The translations under genes were made by a program, and so were the position numbers. A model generated the notes under the pieces. It saw only the letters and a program-made list of their open reading frames with translations. It made no database searches and was not told the origin of the DNA. Positions 25,029-35,717 of a stretch of DNA of 56,778 nt are shown here, piece after piece (positions within the stretch are counted from its first letter, which is position 1; each line of letters begins with the position of its first letter). The stretch is from contig JBGAPI010000034.1 of NCBI GenBank assembly GCA_044221335.1, positions 1 through 56,778 of the forward strand. Reading direction: 5' to 3'. This DNA is from JBGAPI01 sp044221335 (GTDB taxonomy: Bacteria; Pseudomonadota; Gammaproteobacteria; Xanthomonadales; Ahniellaceae).

Positions 25029-27146
25029 TCACCAGACGGCGACGCGCTGCTCCTTCGTCCTGGCCATGGCATCCCCGATCTTGCAGCGGAATGCGCCGGA
25101 GAACGAGCCGATATTGGACAGCGGCGCGTTGACCCGGAGCGGACCGGGGGCGTGGGGATCGCTGCCTGCGCGGGCGCGGACCTCGGCATCGGCGATGGTG
25201 CGGCGCCAGATCCGCGCCCAGCCGAGAAAGAAGCGCTGCTCTTCGGTGTATCCGTCGATCTGTTCGACGATGAACATGCGGCTGCGGCCTTCGTTGTCGC
25301 CGTCGTCGTTCTCGGCACCGGCGTCCGCACCCTCCGGCGCCGGTTTCGCGGCCGCGGCCGCGGCACGGCGCTCGCGGTCGAGCCGCAATGCGTCGTAGGC
25401 GATCTGGATGCCGCCGAGGTCGGCGAGGTTTTCGCCGAGGGTCAGCTTGCCGTTGACCTTCAGGCCGGGCAGCACCTCCAGCGCGTTGAACTGCTCGACC
25501 AGGCGCTGGGTACGCTTGGCGAATTCGTTGCGATCGGAATCGGCCCACCAGCTGGCGAGGTTGCCGGCCGCATCGAACTGGCTGCCGCGGTCGTCAAAGG
25601 CGTGGGTCAGCTCGTGTCCGGCGATCGCGCCGATCGCGCCGAAATTGAGCGCCGGATCGTTGCCGACGTCGAAGAACGGCGATTGCAGGATCGCCGCAGG
25701 CAGCACGATCTCGTTGCCGGCGGCGCGGTAGTAGGCGTTGGGCGTCTGCGGCAGCGTGCGCCATTCGGCGCGGTCGATCGGGCGACCGAGACGCTCGATC
25801 TGGTAGGCCTGCTCGAAGCGGCCGATCGCCTGCAACTGCTCGACCAGGCCCTGCTCGCGCTTCAGCGTGAGCGTGCTCCAGTCGCGCCACTGGTCCGGAT
25901 AGCCGACCTTGACGCCGATCCGGGCGAGCTTCGCGAGCGCCTGCTCGCGGGTCGCCGCCCCGAGCCAGTCGACCTTGCCGAGGCGGGCCCGGGCCGCCGC
26001 CAGCAGGTCGTCGACCAGGGCGCGCGCGCGATCGCGCGCCTCGGGAGGGAGGAACTTCGCCGCGTAGGCGTGGCCGAGCGGCTGGCCGAGGCTGGCGTTG
26101 ATCCAGCCGACCGCCCGCTGCCAGCGCGGCTTCATCTCCCGCTGGCCATGCACCGTCCGCTCGAAGAAGTCGTAGTCGGCGTCCGCGATCGCGCGCGACA
26201 GGAAGGGGGCCATCCCGTGCAGCACCTGCCAGCGCAGGTAGGCGCGCCAGGTCTCGATCGGCACATCGGCGAGCGCGCGCTCCAGTGCCGCGAAATACTT
26301 CGGTTGCGACAAGGACAGCCGCTGCAGGCGACCGGCGCCCTGGCTGCCCGCGTAGTCGAACCAGTCGAAGTGCGGGGTCACCGAATTGGCCTCGGCGAGG
26401 CTCATCGGGTGGTACTCGGCCGCGGGATCGCGGCGCTCGCCGCGGGTGAGGCTGGCCTCGGCGAGGCCGGTCTCGAGAGCGAGCACCGCGTCGGCCAGGT
26501 GATGAACGTCGGCCTCCGCCAGGCCGGATCGCCGCAACTGCTCGGCGACATGGTCGCGGAACTGCTCGCGCAGCTTCTGCGCGGCGTGGTCCATCCGGGT
26601 GTAGTCGTCGCGGTCGGGCAGCGAGAGGCCCGCGGCGACCGCGGTGGCCAGGGGCGCGTCGGCGTCCTTGAGGTCGGCGTCGACGGCGAGACGGAACAGG
26701 AGAAAGTCGCCGCGTCGATGGTGGCTGCGGATCACCCGCACCACGTCGTCGCTGCTCTTCATCGCATCGATCTCGGCGAGGTCGGCGCGGATCGGCGCGA
26801 GGCCCGCCTTGTCGATCGCCTTCTCGTTCAGCGCGGCCCAGTAGAGGTCGCCGAGCAGCTGTTCCTCGTGGCTGCGTTCCTTGCGCGGCTCGGCGAGGGC
26901 TTCCAGCACGCCCTTCAGGCGTTCGTCGGTGCGCTGCTCGATCTCGCGGAAACTGTCCCAGGCCGCGTGGTCCGCAGGCAGCGGATTGTTCTTCAGCCAG
27001 CCGCCGACGGCGTACTGGTAGAAGTTCCGGCAGGGCGACACCGATTCGTCGAGGTCGGCGCGATCGAGACCATGCTCGGGCGCGGCCGCGGCGGCCGACA
27101 GGGACAGGCAACAGGCGACAGCGGCAACGCCTAGGCGGATCGACAT
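25029..27146 (-). CDS. Exported M13 metallopeptidase (neprilysin-like), downstream copy
   Basis: A zinc endopeptidase predicted to act on peptides in the periplasm. The 705-residue protein has a signal peptide (about 1-21), the N-terminal M13 domain beginning near CRNFYQYAVGGW, the zinc site HELTH at about 511-515, the third ligand Glu in GENLADLGG near 572, and the family C-terminal CKIG...W ending (VAVW). The ATG at 27146 has AAGGA upstream; a longer frame adds residues ahead of the signal peptide. No lipobox is evident, unlike some bacterial members. It lies 114 bp downstream of a paralogue in the same orientation, with which it may be co-transcribed. Confidence 0.92.
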   Translation of the reverse strand: MSIRLGVAAVACCLSLSAAAAAPEHGLDRADLDESVSPCRNFYQYAVGGWLKNNPLPADHAAWDSFREIEQRTDERLKGVLEALAEPRKERSHEEQLLGDLYWAALNEKAIDKAGLAPIRADLAEIDAMKSSDDVVRVIRSHHRRGDFLLFRLAVDADLKDADAPLATAVAAGLSLPDRDDYTRMDHAAQKLREQFRDHVAEQLRRSGLAEADVHHLADAVLALETGLAEASLTRGERRDPAAEYHPMSLAEANSVTPHFDWFDYAGSQGAGRLQRLSLSQPKYFAALERALADVPIETWRAYLRWQVLHGMAPFLSRAIADADYDFFERTVHGQREMKPRWQRAVGWINASLGQPLGHAYAAKFLPPEARDRARALVDDLLAAARARLGKVDWLGAATREQALAKLARIGVKVGYPDQWRDWSTLTLKREQGLVEQLQAIGRFEQAYQIERLGRPIDRAEWRTLPQTPNAYYRAAGNEIVLPAAILQSPFFDVGNDPALNFGAIGAIAGHELTHAFDDRGSQFDAAGNLASWWADSDRNEFAKRTQRLVEQFNALEVLPGLKVNGKLTLGENLADLGGIQIAYDALRLDRERRAAAAAAKPAPEGADAGAENDDGDNEGRSRMFIVEQIDGYTEEQRFFLGWARIWRRTIADAEVRARAGSDPHAPGPLRVNAPLSNIGSFSGAFRCKIGDAMARTKEQRVAVW

Positions 27147-27260
27147 GGTTCCTTCACGCGCAAAGCCGGCGGTGGACGTCCCCACGTCGACCCGGCATCG
27201 CACGTGCGGAGCGATGCCGGCGGGAGAATCGACTTCAAGCGCCGGCGCGCGGCCGCGACG

Positions 27261-29285
27261 CTACCAGATTTCGACCTTCTTTTCGGCGGAACGGACCATC
27301 GGGTCGCCGGCCTTGCAGGAGAACGCCTGGGCAAAGCTGCTCATGTTCGTGATCGGCCCGATCACCCGGAACATCGAGGGCGAGTGCGGATCGGTGTTGA
27401 CCTGCAGCTTCAGGGCCTCGTCCCGGTAGTTGCGGCGCCATTCCTGCGCGAACGCGTGGAAAAAGCGCTGGTTCGGGGTCAGGCCGTCGATCTTCTCGCC
27501 CTTCTTCGCCTGTTCGGTGCGCTGGAAGGCGTCGAACGCGACCAGCAGGCCGCCGAAGTCGGCGATGTTCTCGCCCAGGGTCAGCTTGCCGTTGACGTGG
27601 AGGTCGCCGATCGCGACGAAGTCGTCGTATTCCGCGACCAGCTTCGCCGTGCGCGCCTCGAAGTTCTTGCGGTCGTCCGCGGTCCACCAGGAGACGTAGT
27701 TGCCGGCCGCGTCGAACTTGGAGCCCTGGTCGTCGTAGCCGTGCATCATCTCGTGGCCGATCACCGAGCCCATCGCGCCGTAGTTGAGCGCATCGTCGGC
27801 GGTCGGGTCGAAGTAGGGCGGCTGCATGATCGCGGCCGGGAAGACGATCTCGTTCTGCAGCGGGTTGTAGTACGCATTGACCGTCTGCGGCGTCATCCCC
27901 CACTCGTTGCGGTCGACCGGCTTGCCGATCTTGGCGAGCTGGCGACGGTTCTCGAACGCCAGCGCCGCGCGGACGTTGTCGGCGTAGCTGGCGCGGCTGA
28001 TGGTGAGCGCCGAATAGTCGCGCCACTGGTCGGGGTAGCCGATCTTCGGGCGGAAGGAATTGAATTTCTCCATCGCCTTCGCGCGGGTCTCGGGACTCAT
28101 CCACTCCAGCTTTTCCAGGCGCTGTTTCAGCGCGGCGCGCAGGTCGTCGACCAGCGCGATGCCCTTGGCCTTGGCTTCCGGCGGGAAGGCCTTGGCGACG
28201 AACAGCTCGCCCATCGCCTCGCCGAGATTGGCGTTGATCGCGTCCATCACCCGCTTCCAGCGCGGACGCAGCTCCTTGGCGCCGGTCAGGACGCGGCCGT
28301 TGAAGGCGAAGTCCTCGTCGACGAAGGCCTTGGACAGGTAGGGTGCGGCGGCGGCGGCGAGATTCCAGCGCAGGTAGGCCTGCCAGTGCGAAACCGGCAC
28401 CTCGGCGAGCATCTTGTCGGCTTCGGCGAAGAAGCCGGGCTGGGCCAGGGAGAAGGTCTCCTGGTTCAGTCCCTGCGCCTTGAAGTAGGCCGACCAGGGG
28501 AGGTGCGGAGTCGCCTGGTCGGCGTCGACGACGCTGACCACGTTGTAGTAGTTGCCGGGGTCGCGCATCGCGACCTTGTCCAGCGAGGCCTTGGCAAGGC
28601 GGGTCTCGATCGCGAGAATCCAGCCGGCCTGTTCGGCGGCGGACTTGTCCGACTCGCCGACCAGCTTCAGCATCGCGGTGACATGGGCGACGTACTTGTC
28701 GCGCAGCTCCTTCGACTCCGCATCGTCGCGCAGGTAGTAGTCGCGCTCGGGCAGGCCGAGGCCGCCCTGGGTCGCATAGGCGATGTTCATCGACGAGTTC
28801 TTGAGGTCGCCGAGCGGCCCGAAGTTGAACAGCGGCTGCTCGCCGCGCGCGTGCGCGTCGCGGATCAGCGCGGCGATGTCGTCGGCGGTCCTGGCCTTGG
28901 CGATGCGCTTGAGGTCGGCCTTGAGCGGCCCGGCGCCGGCCTTGTCGATCGCCTTCTCGTCCATCGCCGCCGCGTAGAAGTCACCGATCTTCTGGGCGTT
29001 GCTGCCCGGCGCCGGCTTGGTCGCCGCGGTCTCCTCGAGGATCGCCTTCAGCAGCTCGAGGTTGCGCTCGCGCAGCTCGGAGCCGACGCCCCAGGTCGAA
29101 TAGGCGTCCGGCACGGGATTGCTGGCCAGCCAGTTGCCGTTGGCGTGCTTGTAGAAGTCGCTGCAGGCGGCGACCGCGGTGTCGAAATTCGCCGGGTCGA
29201 GGCCGCGGACATTGCTCGCGGCGGATGCGCCGGCGGCGGACAGGGTGAAGCTGATGGCGACGGCCATCGGAACGAGACGAAGCAT
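27261..29285 (-). CDS. Exported M13 metallopeptidase (neprilysin-like), upstream copy
   Basis: Paralogue of the preceding gene, 674 residues. Signal peptide about 1-24 (ending GASA-A), CSDFYKHANGNW near the mature N-terminus, zinc site HEMMH at about 511-515, GENIADFGG near 570 and a C-terminal CKAG...VEIW. The ATG at 29285 has GGGGAG upstream. The two copies differ in many positions although they share the catalytic framework, so the duplication is old or they arrived separately; different substrate ranges are likely. dcd is divergent on its upstream side. Confidence 0.92.
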   Translation of the reverse strand: MLRLVPMAVAISFTLSAAGASAASNVRGLDPANFDTAVAACSDFYKHANGNWLASNPVPDAYSTWGVGSELRERNLELLKAILEETAATKPAPGSNAQKIGDFYAAAMDEKAIDKAGAGPLKADLKRIAKARTADDIAALIRDAHARGEQPLFNFGPLGDLKNSSMNIAYATQGGLGLPERDYYLRDDAESKELRDKYVAHVTAMLKLVGESDKSAAEQAGWILAIETRLAKASLDKVAMRDPGNYYNVVSVVDADQATPHLPWSAYFKAQGLNQETFSLAQPGFFAEADKMLAEVPVSHWQAYLRWNLAAAAAPYLSKAFVDEDFAFNGRVLTGAKELRPRWKRVMDAINANLGEAMGELFVAKAFPPEAKAKGIALVDDLRAALKQRLEKLEWMSPETRAKAMEKFNSFRPKIGYPDQWRDYSALTISRASYADNVRAALAFENRRQLAKIGKPVDRNEWGMTPQTVNAYYNPLQNEIVFPAAIMQPPYFDPTADDALNYGAMGSVIGHEMMHGYDDQGSKFDAAGNYVSWWTADDRKNFEARTAKLVAEYDDFVAIGDLHVNGKLTLGENIADFGGLLVAFDAFQRTEQAKKGEKIDGLTPNQRFFHAFAQEWRRNYRDEALKLQVNTDPHSPSMFRVIGPITNMSSFAQAFSCKAGDPMVRSAEKKVEIW

Positions 29286-29415
29286 GGATGTACTCCCCGG
29301 TGAGACCGGCGAGGCTAGGCGCGGGATCGGAAGCGAGACAGTGCAGGAGGTCACGGCGGGCTATCATCCGCGCCCCCGCGTCGCCGCCGGCGACCCCACC
29401 GTCACAGGAAACCCG

Positions 29416-29985
29416 ATGTCCATCAAGTCCGACCACTGGATCCGGCGCATGGCCGAACAGCACGGGATGATCGAGCCGTTCGCGCCCGACCAGGTCCGCC
29501 GCGACGGCGCGGACCGGCGGCTGATCTCCTACGGCACCTCGAGCTACGGCTACGACGTGCGCTGCGCGAACGAGTTCAAGATCTTCACCAACATCAACTC
29601 GACCATCGTCGACCCGAAGAACTTCGACTCCGGCAGCTTCGTCGACGTCGTCTCCGACGTCTGCATCATCCCGCCGAACTCGTTCGCGCTGGCGCGCACC
29701 GTCGAGTACTTCCGGATCCCGCGCAGCGTGCTGACGGTGTGCCTCGGCAAGAGCACCTACGCGCGCTGCGGCATCATCGTCAACGTCACTCCGCTCGAGC
29801 CGGAGTGGGAGGGCCACGTGACCCTGGAGTTCTCCAACACCACGCCGCTGCCGGCGAAGATCTACGCCAACGAGGGCGTGGCGCAGATGCTGTTCTTCGA
29901 GTCCGACGAGGTCTGCGCGGTGTCCTATCGCGACCGCGGCGGCAAGTACCAGGGGCAACAGGGCGTCACCCTGCCCAAGACCTGA
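29416..29985 (+). CDS. dcd: dCTP deaminase
   Basis: Converts dCTP to dUTP for thymidylate synthesis; homotrimer in the cytoplasm. The 189-residue protein has the standard length and motifs: SSYGYDVRCANEFKIF, the GKSTYARCGI segment, NVTPLEPEWEGHVTLE (general base Glu) and a C-terminal KYQGQQGVTLPK. The ATG at 29416 has CAGGAA six bases upstream. A TATCAT at 29362-29367 is a possible -10 element. Its start is 131 bp from the divergent M13 gene. Confidence 0.96.
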   Translation: MSIKSDHWIRRMAEQHGMIEPFAPDQVRRDGADRRLISYGTSSYGYDVRCANEFKIFTNINSTIVDPKNFDSGSFVDVVSDVCIIPPNSFALARTVEYFRIPRSVLTVCLGKSTYARCGIIVNVTPLEPEWEGHVTLEFSNTTPLPAKIYANEGVAQMLFFESDEVCAVSYRDRGGKYQGQQGVTLPKT

Positions 29986-30192
29986 TCGAAACGGGGACGC
30001 CGCTCTCGCGAATCCCTGCCGTGCTGGCCCGGTGGCGAGCACCTTGACGCTCCGCGCGATCCAGGCGTCCGATGGTTCGCGCGCTTCGGTCTCCGGTGGC
30101 GGGGCTGCTTCGAACGGGCCCTGGAGCGCTCCGACACACATCCGCTTCGCGAATTTCAGCGTAGGATTCGGACCTTTCCAGGGAGCCGGACC

Positions 30193-30846
30193 ATGCACAT
30201 CGTCAATCGCCTCGCCCTCGCTGCCGTCGCACTGCTCGTCTCGACAGCGGCGCTCGCCGATACCTCCAAGCTGCAGGCCACCGACAAGGACGCCGCGAAG
30301 GCGTTGAAGACCTACGACAGCATCGTGATCCTGGACATCGGCGACGGTGTGGCGAAGAAGCTCGACGACGCGGCGGAGAACGACGCCTATCACGCCGAGG
30401 TGGTGAACGCGGGCAAGCAGTTCGCCGATGCGCTGGCCAACAAGCTGCGCGGCAGTTCCAAGGGCTTCGCCGCGATCTCGCGCGAGAAAGTCGACGGCAA
30501 GGCGCTGCTGGTCGACGGCAGCATCACCGACCTCAAGACCAGCAACATGGTCGGCCGCTACATCGGCCTCGGCGCCGGCGCGGCGCTGGTCGCCACGTTG
30601 AACGTGAAGGACGCCGAGTCGGGCAAGGCCCTCGGCACCATCGAGATCGACCTGTCCTCGAGCCCGATCCCGGGCGCCGGCAACGTGATCCAGACGGTCG
30701 ATCGATTCATCGACGGCGCCGCCGCACGCAGCCGCGACGAACTGCTGATCGCCAAGGGCGCGCTGGCGCGCGAGCAGACCGGCCGCTCCGGACGGGCGCG
30801 CGAGGCCTACGGCCTCGACCAGGATCCGCCGAAAAAGAAGAAGTGA
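30193..30846 (+). CDS. Exported DUF4410-like protein
   Basis: A 217-residue exported protein: signal peptide about 1-22 (ending ALA-D). The mature part has KTYDSIVILDI, then ADALANKLRGSSKGFAAIS and the Gly-rich GRYIGLGAGAALVATLNV followed by ESGKALGTIEI. That order is like DUF4410 proteins, whose function is unknown. The C-terminus ends in a KKKK run. GGGAG precedes the ATG, and a TAGGAT at 30162-30167 may be a -10 box. It converges with the Sel1/2OG oxygenase, separated by a REP-like repeat. Confidence 0.7.
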   Translation: MHIVNRLALAAVALLVSTAALADTSKLQATDKDAAKALKTYDSIVILDIGDGVAKKLDDAAENDAYHAEVVNAGKQFADALANKLRGSSKGFAAISREKVDGKALLVDGSITDLKTSNMVGRYIGLGAGAALVATLNVKDAESGKALGTIEIDLSSSPIPGAGNVIQTVDRFIDGAAARSRDELLIAKGALAREQTGRSGRAREAYGLDQDPPKKKK

Positions 30847-30875
30847 CGCGGCGCTCGCCGCACGCGCGATCGCTC

Positions 30876-30934
30876 GGCGGGCACTGCCCGCCGATGCCGG
30901 CGGCCCTCGCGAAACCTGGCGATGCCGACCCTAC
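30876..30934 (-). repeat. GTAGGG REP-like element, divergent copy D
   Basis: Contains the palindrome GGCGGGCACTGCCCGCC (30876-30892) and ends CCCTAC, which on the minus strand starts GTAGGG and supplies the TAG stop of the adjacent oxygenase gene. The middle differs from copies A-C. Confidence 0.5.
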
Positions 30935-32259
30935 ACGTCGCGCACTTTCCGCTGGCGTGTCCACAAGGTCGCCAGCCACTTCTGTCCCGCGCTCACCGGC
31001 ATTCCTGCATGCAGTGTGCGCGGATCCGGTGAGCCGTCCGCCTGCAGGTTGACGAAGTGCACCAGCTTCCCGCGGCGCGGTTCGATCCGCACGTCGAGCT
31101 GCGGGAAGTCGGTCTGGCCGCCGCCGGCGACGTCGGTCAGGTAGCAGAACACCGTGTGCAGGCGCTGGCCCGGCTGCTGCGGTGAAGGGACGTTTCCTTC
31201 GACGCCCGGTGCGAGGTAGTCGCGATGCGGCCGGTACTCGTCGCCCTCGCGGTAGCGCAGCAGCACCAGCGGCTCGGCGTGGTCGAGGCGCACGCCGATC
31301 GCCGAGCACATCCGCCACTGCAGCCAGCGCAGCACCAGGTCCTCGTCGAAGCCGCGGAAGCTCATGTCGCTGGAGGTGCGCAGCTGCAGCCGCTGGCTGC
31401 CGCTGGTGGCGTCGTGCGAGACCTCGGAGCGCTGCAGTTTCGACTCGCCCAGCGCGATCACGTACTCGCACTCGAGGGCACTCAGGACGTCATCGGCGGT
31501 CTCGACGAGCGGGTCGCGGCACGCGGGGAGCCACGTTGTCTCGGGCGCGACGTCGATGCGGATCTCGGGCAGGCGGGGCAGGGGCGCCATCGTGGCTGGT
31601 ACCGGGGCGTCGCCGGACGAGGAAGCACCGAGCCATTCCGCCGCGCGGCTGGAGCCCCGGATCGCCGCCTGCTCCAGGTGCCGGTTGGCGGCCGCGGCGT
31701 CGGTGTCGCGCAGGTGCACGCCCAGCAGCAGTGCGGCCGTGCGATCGCCCAGTGCCAGGGCTCGCTCGAGGCAGGCGCGGGTGAGATCGCCGTCGCCCGG
31801 TCCCCGTTGGCGCGCATGCAGCAGCGCGTAGGCGCGCAGGGCCGGCGCGAAGTCGAGCAGCGCGGCGTGACGGACCCGGCTCGCGATTCGGGCGACGTCG
31901 AACGGCTCCAGCGCGTCGGCGAAGGCGAGCCAGGCGAGCGTCCACATCGCCTCGGCCGAGCCGGCGCTTTCGGCCGCGAGCAGCAGGCGACGACCCTCGG
32001 CGGGCTCGGGCGGCGCGCCGATGCCCCACAGATGGAACAGCGCGAGTTCGGTCAGCGCGCCGGCGTGACCGCGGCCGACGGCATCACGCAGCGTGCGGCG
32101 GGCGCGGCTGATCTCGCCGCGGCCGGCCTGGCGGCGAGCCAGCGCACAGGCCGCGTCGTCGCCGCCGTCGGCCGCGGCCCGGCGCAGCTCCTCGTCGCTG
32201 CACAGCGCCAGCGCGGCGTCCGCCGTCGCGGTGCCGGCAGGGGCGATCCCCGTCGCCAT
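30931..32259 (-). CDS. Sel1-repeat protein with 2-oxoglutarate/Fe(II) oxygenase domain
   Basis: A 442-residue cytoplasmic protein. The N-terminal half (about 20-215) is made of helical Sel1/TPR-like repeats such as GHAGALTELALFHLWGIG and SAGSAEAMWTLAWLAF. The C-terminal half is a prolyl-4-hydroxylase-type double-stranded beta helix with the iron-binding HRD (PHRDY near 345), a distal His in TLHAGMPV near 420, and the 2-oxoglutarate-binding Lys in GQKWLATLW. A hydroxylase acting on a protein substrate recruited by the repeats is a reasonable inference. Its start is 1 bp from the stop of the upstream EcsC-like gene, so they are probably co-translated. The stop codon TAG is provided by a REP-like element. 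Confidence 0.85.
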   Translation of the reverse strand: MATGIAPAGTATADAALALCSDEELRRAAADGGDDAACALARRQAGRGEISRARRTLRDAVGRGHAGALTELALFHLWGIGAPPEPAEGRRLLLAAESAGSAEAMWTLAWLAFADALEPFDVARIASRVRHAALLDFAPALRAYALLHARQRGPGDGDLTRACLERALALGDRTAALLLGVHLRDTDAAAANRHLEQAAIRGSSRAAEWLGASSSGDAPVPATMAPLPRLPEIRIDVAPETTWLPACRDPLVETADDVLSALECEYVIALGESKLQRSEVSHDATSGSQRLQLRTSSDMSFRGFDEDLVLRWLQWRMCSAIGVRLDHAEPLVLLRYREGDEYRPHRDYLAPGVEGNVPSPQQPGQRLHTVFCYLTDVAGGGQTDFPQLDVRIEPRRGKLVHFVNLQADGSPDPRTLHAGMPVSAGQKWLATLWTRQRKVRDV

Positions 32260-32260
32260 C

Positions 32261-33166
32261 TCAGGCGCGGCTGCTGCGGCGAGTGCTGCGGGCCGGCGTC
32301 TTGCGCGCGGCCTTGCGCGGCGTTGCGCTCTTGTCGGAACGGGCAGGAGCCTTCCTGGCGGTGACCCGCGGCGTGCGGGTGGTCGGCGCCTTGCGCCGTG
32401 CGACCGCCGCGCGCTTCGGCGCCGCGGTCGGCAGGTCGGGCAGGCTCGGCAGGGTCGCTATCAGTCCCTCGCCGAACTTCCGGGCAAGCCCGCTGAAGCG
32501 GTCCATCGCCGTCCGCGCGGAGTCGGTCGCCCAGCGCGCCAGCTTGCGTTCGTCGATCATGGTGACGGCGCGCAGCAGGTCGGGCCAGGCCGAGAAATCC
32601 GCGTTCTTCATCTTCGCCAGCGCCTGCGCGCGCTTGCCGATCGCATAGGTGACCGCGATGTTGGTCGCGGCCAGCGCCACCACGTTCACGATCGGACCGG
32701 CGAGCTTCGAGATCCGTCCGCCGACCAGTTTCCCGGCGCGCTCGACCACGGCGCGGCCGACGCCCTCGCCGACGGTGGCGGTGCCGATGTTGGTGGCGGC
32801 GATCGCCAGCACGGCGACCCGCTCGGCGTCGTGCGGCAGGTCGACGCCATAGAGCGCGAAGGTCTCGGCGACGAGTTCCGCCTGCAGCGTGCTGACCAGG
32901 CTCGCGTCGGCGAGCGGCCCCAGCACCGTGGCCGCGAACTTGCCGACGCCCGGCACGAGCTCGAGCGCGCCGCTGATCGCGCCGATCGCGCCGGCCTCGA
33001 GGCACTTCGCGTAGATCAGGCGGGTGTGCAGCTCGTCGTCGTCGACATGGGGCGCGCTCTCGCGCAGTTCCTCGACGCGCTGGTGGATGTCGCGCCGCTC
33101 GATCCGCTGGATTCCCGTCCACAGGTCCCTGGTCGACCTGCCGAGTCGAAGTGCTGATTTGAGCAT
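32261..33166 (-). CDS. EcsC-like protein with histone H1-like C-terminal tail
   Basis: A 301-residue protein. Residues about 45-200 resemble the EcsC family: AGAIGAISGALELVPGVGKF, a repeated hydrophobic-glycine region, AETFALYGVDLPHD and AVLAIAATNIGT. It is probably membrane-peripheral, and its function is unknown. The last 55 residues, from about AAPKRAAVARRKAP, are rich in Lys/Arg, Ala and Pro with repeated (A/T)RKAP motifs, like the nucleic-acid-binding tails of bacterial histone H1-like and AlgP-type proteins. The start is 28 bp from the divergent ABC exporter start. It is followed directly by the Sel1/2OG oxygenase gene. Confidence 0.68.
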   Translation of the reverse strand: MLKSALRLGRSTRDLWTGIQRIERRDIHQRVEELRESAPHVDDDELHTRLIYAKCLEAGAIGAISGALELVPGVGKFAATVLGPLADASLVSTLQAELVAETFALYGVDLPHDAERVAVLAIAATNIGTATVGEGVGRAVVERAGKLVGGRISKLAGPIVNVVALAATNIAVTYAIGKRAQALAKMKNADFSAWPDLLRAVTMIDERKLARWATDSARTAMDRFSGLARKFGEGLIATLPSLPDLPTAAPKRAAVARRKAPTTRTPRVTARKAPARSDKSATPRKAARKTPARSTRRSSRA

Positions 33167-33194
33167 GTCGCGACGTCCGGGTTAGGCTCGTGGG
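33159..33194 (+). promoter_or_regulatory. Candidate promoter of the ABC exporter, possibly leaderless
   Basis: TTGAGC at 33159-33164 and TAGGCT at 33183-33188 are 18 bp apart. The ATG at 33195 lies 6 bp beyond the -10 box, close to where transcription would begin. No Shine-Dalgarno precedes the ATG. Confidence 0.35.
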
Positions 33195-35000
<1,806 letters not shown>

Positions 35001-35180
35001 AGATTCGAACTGGCGCACACGATCCGGACGGAACGCCGGCCGACGGGTCGGCCGGTTCATCTTCCCGAATGGCGGCCAACGCCTCGCGAGAGGCCGTCCG
35101 GGCTTAGTCTCGATTCAGTCGCCCGTTGTTCTAATGCATCCACCGACGCACGCCCCGAGTCGGACCATGGAGAAAGATCG

Positions 35181-35717
35181 ATGAAAGCCGTAATTGCCAC
35201 CGTCCTGCTGCTCGGCGCCTCCGTCGCCTTCGCGCAGGGGCGGCCGACCGAAAGCCGCTATGACGGCGACGAGAACATCAGCTTCGCCTACGCCGACGTG
35301 CTGCGCGTCGACCCGGTCTACGACCGCGTCGAGACCAGCGAACCGTCGCAGGAGTGCTATGACGAGCGGGTCGTCACCCGCGAGCGCGGCGGCAATACGA
35401 CCGGTGGCACCGTGCTCGGCGCCGTGATCGGCGGTGCGCTCGGCAACCAGGTCGGCAAGGGCGACGGTCGCAAGGCGGCCACCGTGGCCGGCGCGGTGAT
35501 TGGCGGAGCGATCGGCCACAACGCCGCGAAGGGCGGCGACCGCACCTATGAGACCACCGAGCGCCGCTGCCGCGACGTCGACAACGTGCGCACCGACCAC
35601 CGCGTGGTCGGCTACGACGTCGAATACCGTTTCCGCGGCGAGGTGTACAACTCGCGCCTGAACTACGACCCGGGCGATCGCCTGCGGGTGCGCGTGTCGA
35701 TCACGCCGGCGGAATAG
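35181..35717 (+). CDS. Exported glycine-zipper 2TM protein
   Basis: A 178-residue protein with signal peptide (about 1-18, ending AFA-Q). The middle has two glycine-zipper segments, GGTVLGAVIGGALGNQVG and AATVAGAVIGGAIGHNA, typical of Rick_17kDa/glycine-zipper 2TM proteins that associate with the outer membrane. Two Cys residues, in QECYDE and RRCRDVD, flank the zipper and could form a disulfide. The C-terminus has VGYDVEYRFRGE and YDPGDRLRVRV, usual in this family. No lipobox is present. GGAGAAAG precedes the ATG. It ends tail-to-tail with a minus-strand membrane protein, overlapping by 17 bp. Confidence 0.87.
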   Translation: MKAVIATVLLLGASVAFAQGRPTESRYDGDENISFAYADVLRVDPVYDRVETSEPSQECYDERVVTRERGGNTTGGTVLGAVIGGALGNQVGKGDGRKAATVAGAVIGGAIGHNAAKGGDRTYETTERRCRDVDNVRTDHRVVGYDVEYRFRGEVYNSRLNYDPGDRLRVRVSITPAE

